Below the pieces are notes generated by a model. The model was not told the origin of the DNA and did no database searches. It worked only from the letters and a program-made list of their open reading frames with translations. Both the position numbers and the translations under genes were made by a program. From Ceratothoa steindachneri (Eukaryota > Arthropoda > Malacostraca > Isopoda > Cymothoidae), in the NCBI GenBank assembly GCA_963969495.1, contig OZ018324.1, positions 155,604,172 through 155,668,171 of the forward strand: 64,000 bases of DNA, in the 5' to 3' direction. This document shows positions 60,441 through 64,000 of this stretch, in pieces (within the stretch, counting starts at the first letter, position 1; every line of letters starts with the position of its first letter).

Positions 60441-61350
60441 AGTTCGTCTCTTCTGTGCAATCTGGGGTATTGTGTCCCAATTGTCCACATAGGAAGCACG
60501 GATTCCCGGTGCTCTTACAATATTTTGAGGAGTGGGCGAATCTGTTGCAGTTACGGCACTAGAGTGGGGTGGAGAGTTCTTCTTGAACTCGTGTACGTGT
60601 TCCTACAATTTTTATAAACATTGGCAACGTTTGTTATTTTAAAGTTATATTAGCAAACCTAAATGGAGGAAGAACGAGATGACTTTTTAAAAATACTGAC
60701 TGACTCAATATTATGTTGTTGGTCGGTGAAGACTTCTTTGATAACGGAAGCGATTAACTCGTCTGTGGCGTCAGGTCCTGGGAAGAAGTTATATACTAGG
60801 ACCGTGCAGGTTCTGACATTAAATTCGTTCTTGTCACTGGCCGAACTTTTAGAGCCGAATGATTGTAGGCTAAAGCAGAGGGAGCTAAGATGCTATGTAG
60901 GTTTGTCGTCGGTTTTCGGCGAAGGTTGAGGTGCTGCTGAGAACTAGAAGGTTGGTTGATATTGCGAGGGGGCGACCTCGAAGTGGTTGCTGCAATGATT
61001 TCAGTTTGAGGGCGAGATAGATGCTGTCACATAGGCCTCGAACTCGCCTGGTCCGAAAAGAAGTCCATGATCGTATCCAGTGGGGAAACAAGGGGCGGGC
61101 GATCAAGAGTTTTTTGGAAGTTTTCCTTGATGGGCATGTGGATCCTGTTATTATTGTAGGATGCAAACGCTAATTACCCCCAACAGGAGCCCTCTCTGCG
61201 AGGGGTGAATATGAGCCCGGCGAAGCCAGCTGCCGCCATTTGAGGCAACACCTCCCGCCCAGTGAGCATGCATACCATCAGCATGGCGGCTGCAGCAGAA
61301 TACAAGTATGGGTTGAAAAATGTAAACATAAACGGGTCGGGGGGGGGGGA
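60441..61350 (-). pseudogene. LINE ORF1 fragment with CCHC knuckles and 5' leader
   Basis: The minus strand reads CRNCNRFAHSSKYC and CFLCGQLGHNTPDC (60455-60560), two CX2CX4HX4C knuckles. Upstream frames (60600-61140) are Ser/Pro/Thr-rich and broken (for example TTSRSPPRNINQPSSSQQ). 61235-61290 carries GCCGCCATTT..CACCTCCCGCC and CATCAGCATGGCGGCTGCAG, resembling the leader at 16650-16715 before the intact ORF1. Probably the same clade of LINE. No ORF2. Confidence 0.65.
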
Positions 61351-62160
61351 CCACCACCTGGATTCGCGCCTGACTTCATCATATGTCCCCCCTTCATCTG
61401 AGGGAAGGGGGCTCCTCTTTGAGTATTCCACTTAATCTCAAGAAACCTCGACTCATTCATACTTCTCGGCAAGGCGACTAATCCGGGCTTCTTCGAAGCA
61501 CGGAATAAATTACTTTCGAACTTTATTCAGTTCCTTATCAAGGATAACTACAAGTAAACATAATATAATAAGGTTATATATATAAGACATAAAAAATAAA
61601 AAAAACTCCTCTAAGAAAAGAAATCACCAATAAGTAAGTAGGAGAGAGAGGGTAAAAATCACACAAAGACTTATCAGCAGCAGGTAGCAAAGTTAAAGAA
61701 CAGAACCAGAGGGGATAAAAAGATTAACGAAGAAGGAGAGAGCCTAAAGAGAAAAAATAGGAGACACGAGAAGCAGCTAAGTGTGTGTGGGGACGGGGGG
61801 CTAAACAGTTAAATACAAAACCAATGAAATAATTAAATTCACAAATTAGTAGCCCATACCTATGAATATTGCAAACAAAACTAAGAACATAAGTCCCAAC
61901 TAATTTCTGTAAGAATGTTTTTTGATTACAGCATCAATTTTGAAAAGGCCAAGGAAAATGTTAAATTTATCGGAATGGCTTATAAATGAACATTCAACAA
62001 TATTTTTTTTTATATAGTCATTGGAGTGATAAATAAATTTTACCGAATTCCAATTAATTAAGTGGCCATTTTGGAAAATATGAACAAAAACGCACTATTA
62101 TTTTCACCTCTCCGTACATTGTATTTATACTGAGTAAAACGGACCTTGAATGTGTCTTCT
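61351..62160. other. No recognised gene
   Basis: A-rich sequence with GAGAGA-type runs (61645-61760) and no coding signal. A homopolymer G run lies at 61339-61348. Confidence 0.5.
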
Positions 62161-62164
62161 TTTG

Positions 62165-62260
62165 AGACCCAAAATGGCCGAGTGGATTCGGCGCTCGCTA
62201 AGTGGTCCAGCGACGCGGGAAGCTGTTCGCAACTCGCCCACGCTACTTTCCTTTTTAAAG
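62165..62260 (+). mobile_element. tRNA-derived SINE head
   Basis: A perfect A box TGGCCGAGTGG (62175-62185) and a B-box-like GTTCGCAACTC (62225-62235) with tRNA-like spacing. Stems do not pair as a tRNA, so it is a SINE rather than a gene. The tail runs into the Tc1 element at 62374. Confidence 0.55.
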
Positions 62261-62373
62261 AAGAAAAGGAAAGACCAAGAATGAAAGCTGTGCAAATTGA
62301 CAATGGTATTTTAAAAATTAAAGTTAAAGCGAAAATCGTCGTGAACATATCTCGAAAAAGCTTTGCGGAGATA

Positions 62374-63905
62374 CAATGGTCCGCAAAAAACAACGCACTG
62401 TTAGAAAGGCAAATTTACATACTATTAGTAAACGCAAATTAAGGAAATTTACAATGCATGTGGAACTTTATGCAATAAATACAATGTAACGATCTGGATG
62501 AAAAAATGGTGAACAGAAAACTTTATAAGGACATTAGTGAAATTTGACATGGCAAAGTTTACAACACATTCATATAAACATGGTCTAGTACTTGATTCCC
62601 GTAACCCTTTTTGTTTACAACATATTCATATAAACATGGTTTAGTACTCGATTCCCATAACCCTTTTTGTCAATAACAGCTCGCAGGCGCTTTGAGTAGT
62701 CTCCTACAGGTGCTTTCGCTGTTTTTGTTCCATTCCTCCAAACATTTTTCTTCCAAATCATCAGTTACATTTTTTATGAGATTCATGTCAGAAGATTGAC
62801 TTGATCATTTCAAAATATTAATTATACTTTTATGCAACCAATTCTTAGTTTGTTTTGCTGTATGCTTGAGGTTATTGTTTTGTTGAAATGCCCATCCTGG
62901 TTTCAATTTCAGACAACGCTAAATAACACATTTCTTTCCAAACTTTCCCTGTTCATTCTTCCTTAGACTACCTCCATTCTTTCAACCTCTGATGATTAAA
63001 AAGAACCCCATACCATGATTGATCCACCACCGAATTTGACTAAGGATCGTATTCTTTGGCGCATAAGCTGCACTTTTTTTCTCCAAACTCAGCTGCTTGA
63101 TTTTCTCCCCAAAAAGTTATATTTTCGTTTCCTCTGACCAAATGATTTCTTCCCAGAACGTTGCCGGTTAATTTAAATGCTCATTTGCAAATCCAAGCGA
63201 GTTTTATTAAGGAATTGGGTATTTCTTAGAGTAAGAGAAAAAGATCGTAAGGACGCAGCGTTGTACTTATTGTATCTTTGCTAACTTCAACTACACTTGT
63301 TGCAAGATTTTCCTGCAGCTATCCCATAGTGTTCTAGTAAGTTTTCTAGCTGCACGTTCGGTTAACACCCAAGGGCGACCTGAACAATCCAAGGGATGAA
63401 TTGAATTACGAGACTTCCAGTTGGGTATTATGGTATCAGCTGAATTTAGAGGTAATTTAAGCTGCGATATTTCTGTAGCCAAGGCTACTCTTATGAAGGG
63501 CTACAATGCGTCCACGAAGATCTTGACCGATTTGTTTGTTTTTCGATATGAGGGTGTTGACGATACGAACTTGTAAGAAATAACTCAGTAGCCTTACACG
63601 ATGACGAAAGAACCCTCGCATTTAGTTTAGAATATTCTAGATATACAGGAACAAATGAGGATTAGTTTATAATGAGACAGTTTGCAGATGTAACCTATTT
63701 ATATGAATGTGTTGTAAACTTTTGCGTTGTCAAATCTCACTATTGTCTTTATCAAGTTTTTCCTGTTCACCATTTTGTTTTTCTGATCATTAAATTGTAT
63801 TCATTGGATAAAATTCCACGTGCATTGTAAATTTCATTAACCTGCGTTACAAATGAGTATGAAATTTTGTATTTTTAAGTGTTGTAAACATTTTGCGGAC
63901 CACTG
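62374..63905 (-). mobile_element. Tc1-type transposon, 1.53 kb, decayed transposase
   Basis: Seen: TA-flanked ends CAATGGTCCGCAAAAAAC (62374) and, reverse complemented, CAGTGGTCCGCAAAATGTTT (63905). Inverted repeats are about 210 bp long (shared AAATTTACAATGCA, AATGGTGAACAG, TTTACAACACATTCATATAA). The minus strand encodes the paired HTH SGRPWVLTERAARKLTRTLW (63360-63420), with core pieces KNTILSQIRWWINHGMGFFL-like (62990-63060), FQQNNNLKHTAKQTKNWLHK (second acidic site, QQDN changed to QQNN) and SQSSDMNLIKNV (third site, SPDLNPIEN decayed). A 70-bp tandem duplication (TTTACAACA(C/T)ATTCATATAA) is present at 62558-62690. Several frameshifts. Known: Tc1/mariner duplicates TA. Confidence 0.88.
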
Positions 63906-64000
63906 TATTTGTAAAGAAATAGTACATAATAATGAAGTGAAAATATGTCCAAGATATACAACTGCAGATCCTCTGCGGATATTGTTGCAAGGAAAGCACG

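Noticed and set aside
62165..62245. Functional tRNA gene
   Set aside because: A and B boxes are good, but acceptor and anticodon stems do not pair; better read as a SINE head.

Overview
The window is a repeat-dense stretch of an animal nuclear genome. It has short exons with GT-AG introns, no operons or Shine-Dalgarno sites, many non-LTR, Penelope-like and Ty3/gypsy retroelements, Tc1, hAT, pogo and Merlin DNA transposons, tRNA-headed SINEs, and at least fourteen long (TA)n arrays. The mix of Penelope-like, CR1/L2-type, RTE-like, jockey-type and gypsy elements fits an invertebrate, most likely an arthropod and perhaps a crustacean. I cannot name a species from sequence alone.

The one clear host gene is on the minus strand between about 0.4 and 11.0 kb. 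Three exons (10875-11028, 2750-2843, 447-593) encode the N-terminal part of a glycerol kinase 5 (GK5)-type FGGY sugar kinase. The rest of the gene should lie beyond the left edge. Its introns carry a jockey-type RT remnant, an L2-type LINE, two divergent Penelope-like elements, a pogo/Tigger derivative with terminal inverted repeats, and a tRNA-derived SINE.

Upstream of GK5, 11-22 kb is a pile of decayed non-LTR retrotransposons: an RTE-like copy, a CR1/jockey RT, an ORF1-only GC-rich LINE with an intact 502-codon ORF, a jockey/I RNase H tail, and a mosaic of two CR1-type families. From 18.4 to 24.4 kb there are pieces of a Merlin (ISXO2-like) transposase next to a dispersed, partly inverted repeat family that may be its non-coding sequence.

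From 24.6 to 35.3 kb at least four more Penelope-like fragments are found. Their 3' ends often abut (TA)n arrays, and a 166-bp MITE has its empty site preserved 1 kb away. There is also a Tc1 remnant and a 240-bp palindrome. From 35.3 to 42 kb lie a jockey-type LINE 3' half holding a 265-bp hAT MITE with an 8-bp target duplication, and two LINE ORF1 (gag-like zinc-knuckle) copies. From 42.2 to 46.5 kb is a minus-strand gypsy element with both LTRs recognisable, followed by a 562-bp palindrome with 234-bp arms. From 47.5 to 52.2 kb is a plus-strand gypsy gag-pol relic, apparently followed by a second gag start of the same family.

The right end (54-64 kb) holds a decayed, intron-containing hAT transposase gene on the minus strand, itself split by a 323-bp hAT MITE with a perfect 8-bp target duplication. 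It also has a gypsy protease scrap, a LINE ORF1 fragment, a SINE head, and a 1.53-kb Tc1-type element with about 210-bp inverted repeats. Almost all transposon ORFs are broken. I see no convincing new biochemical system; the most interesting signals are nested or datable transposition events and the association between Penelope-like ends and (TA)n arrays.
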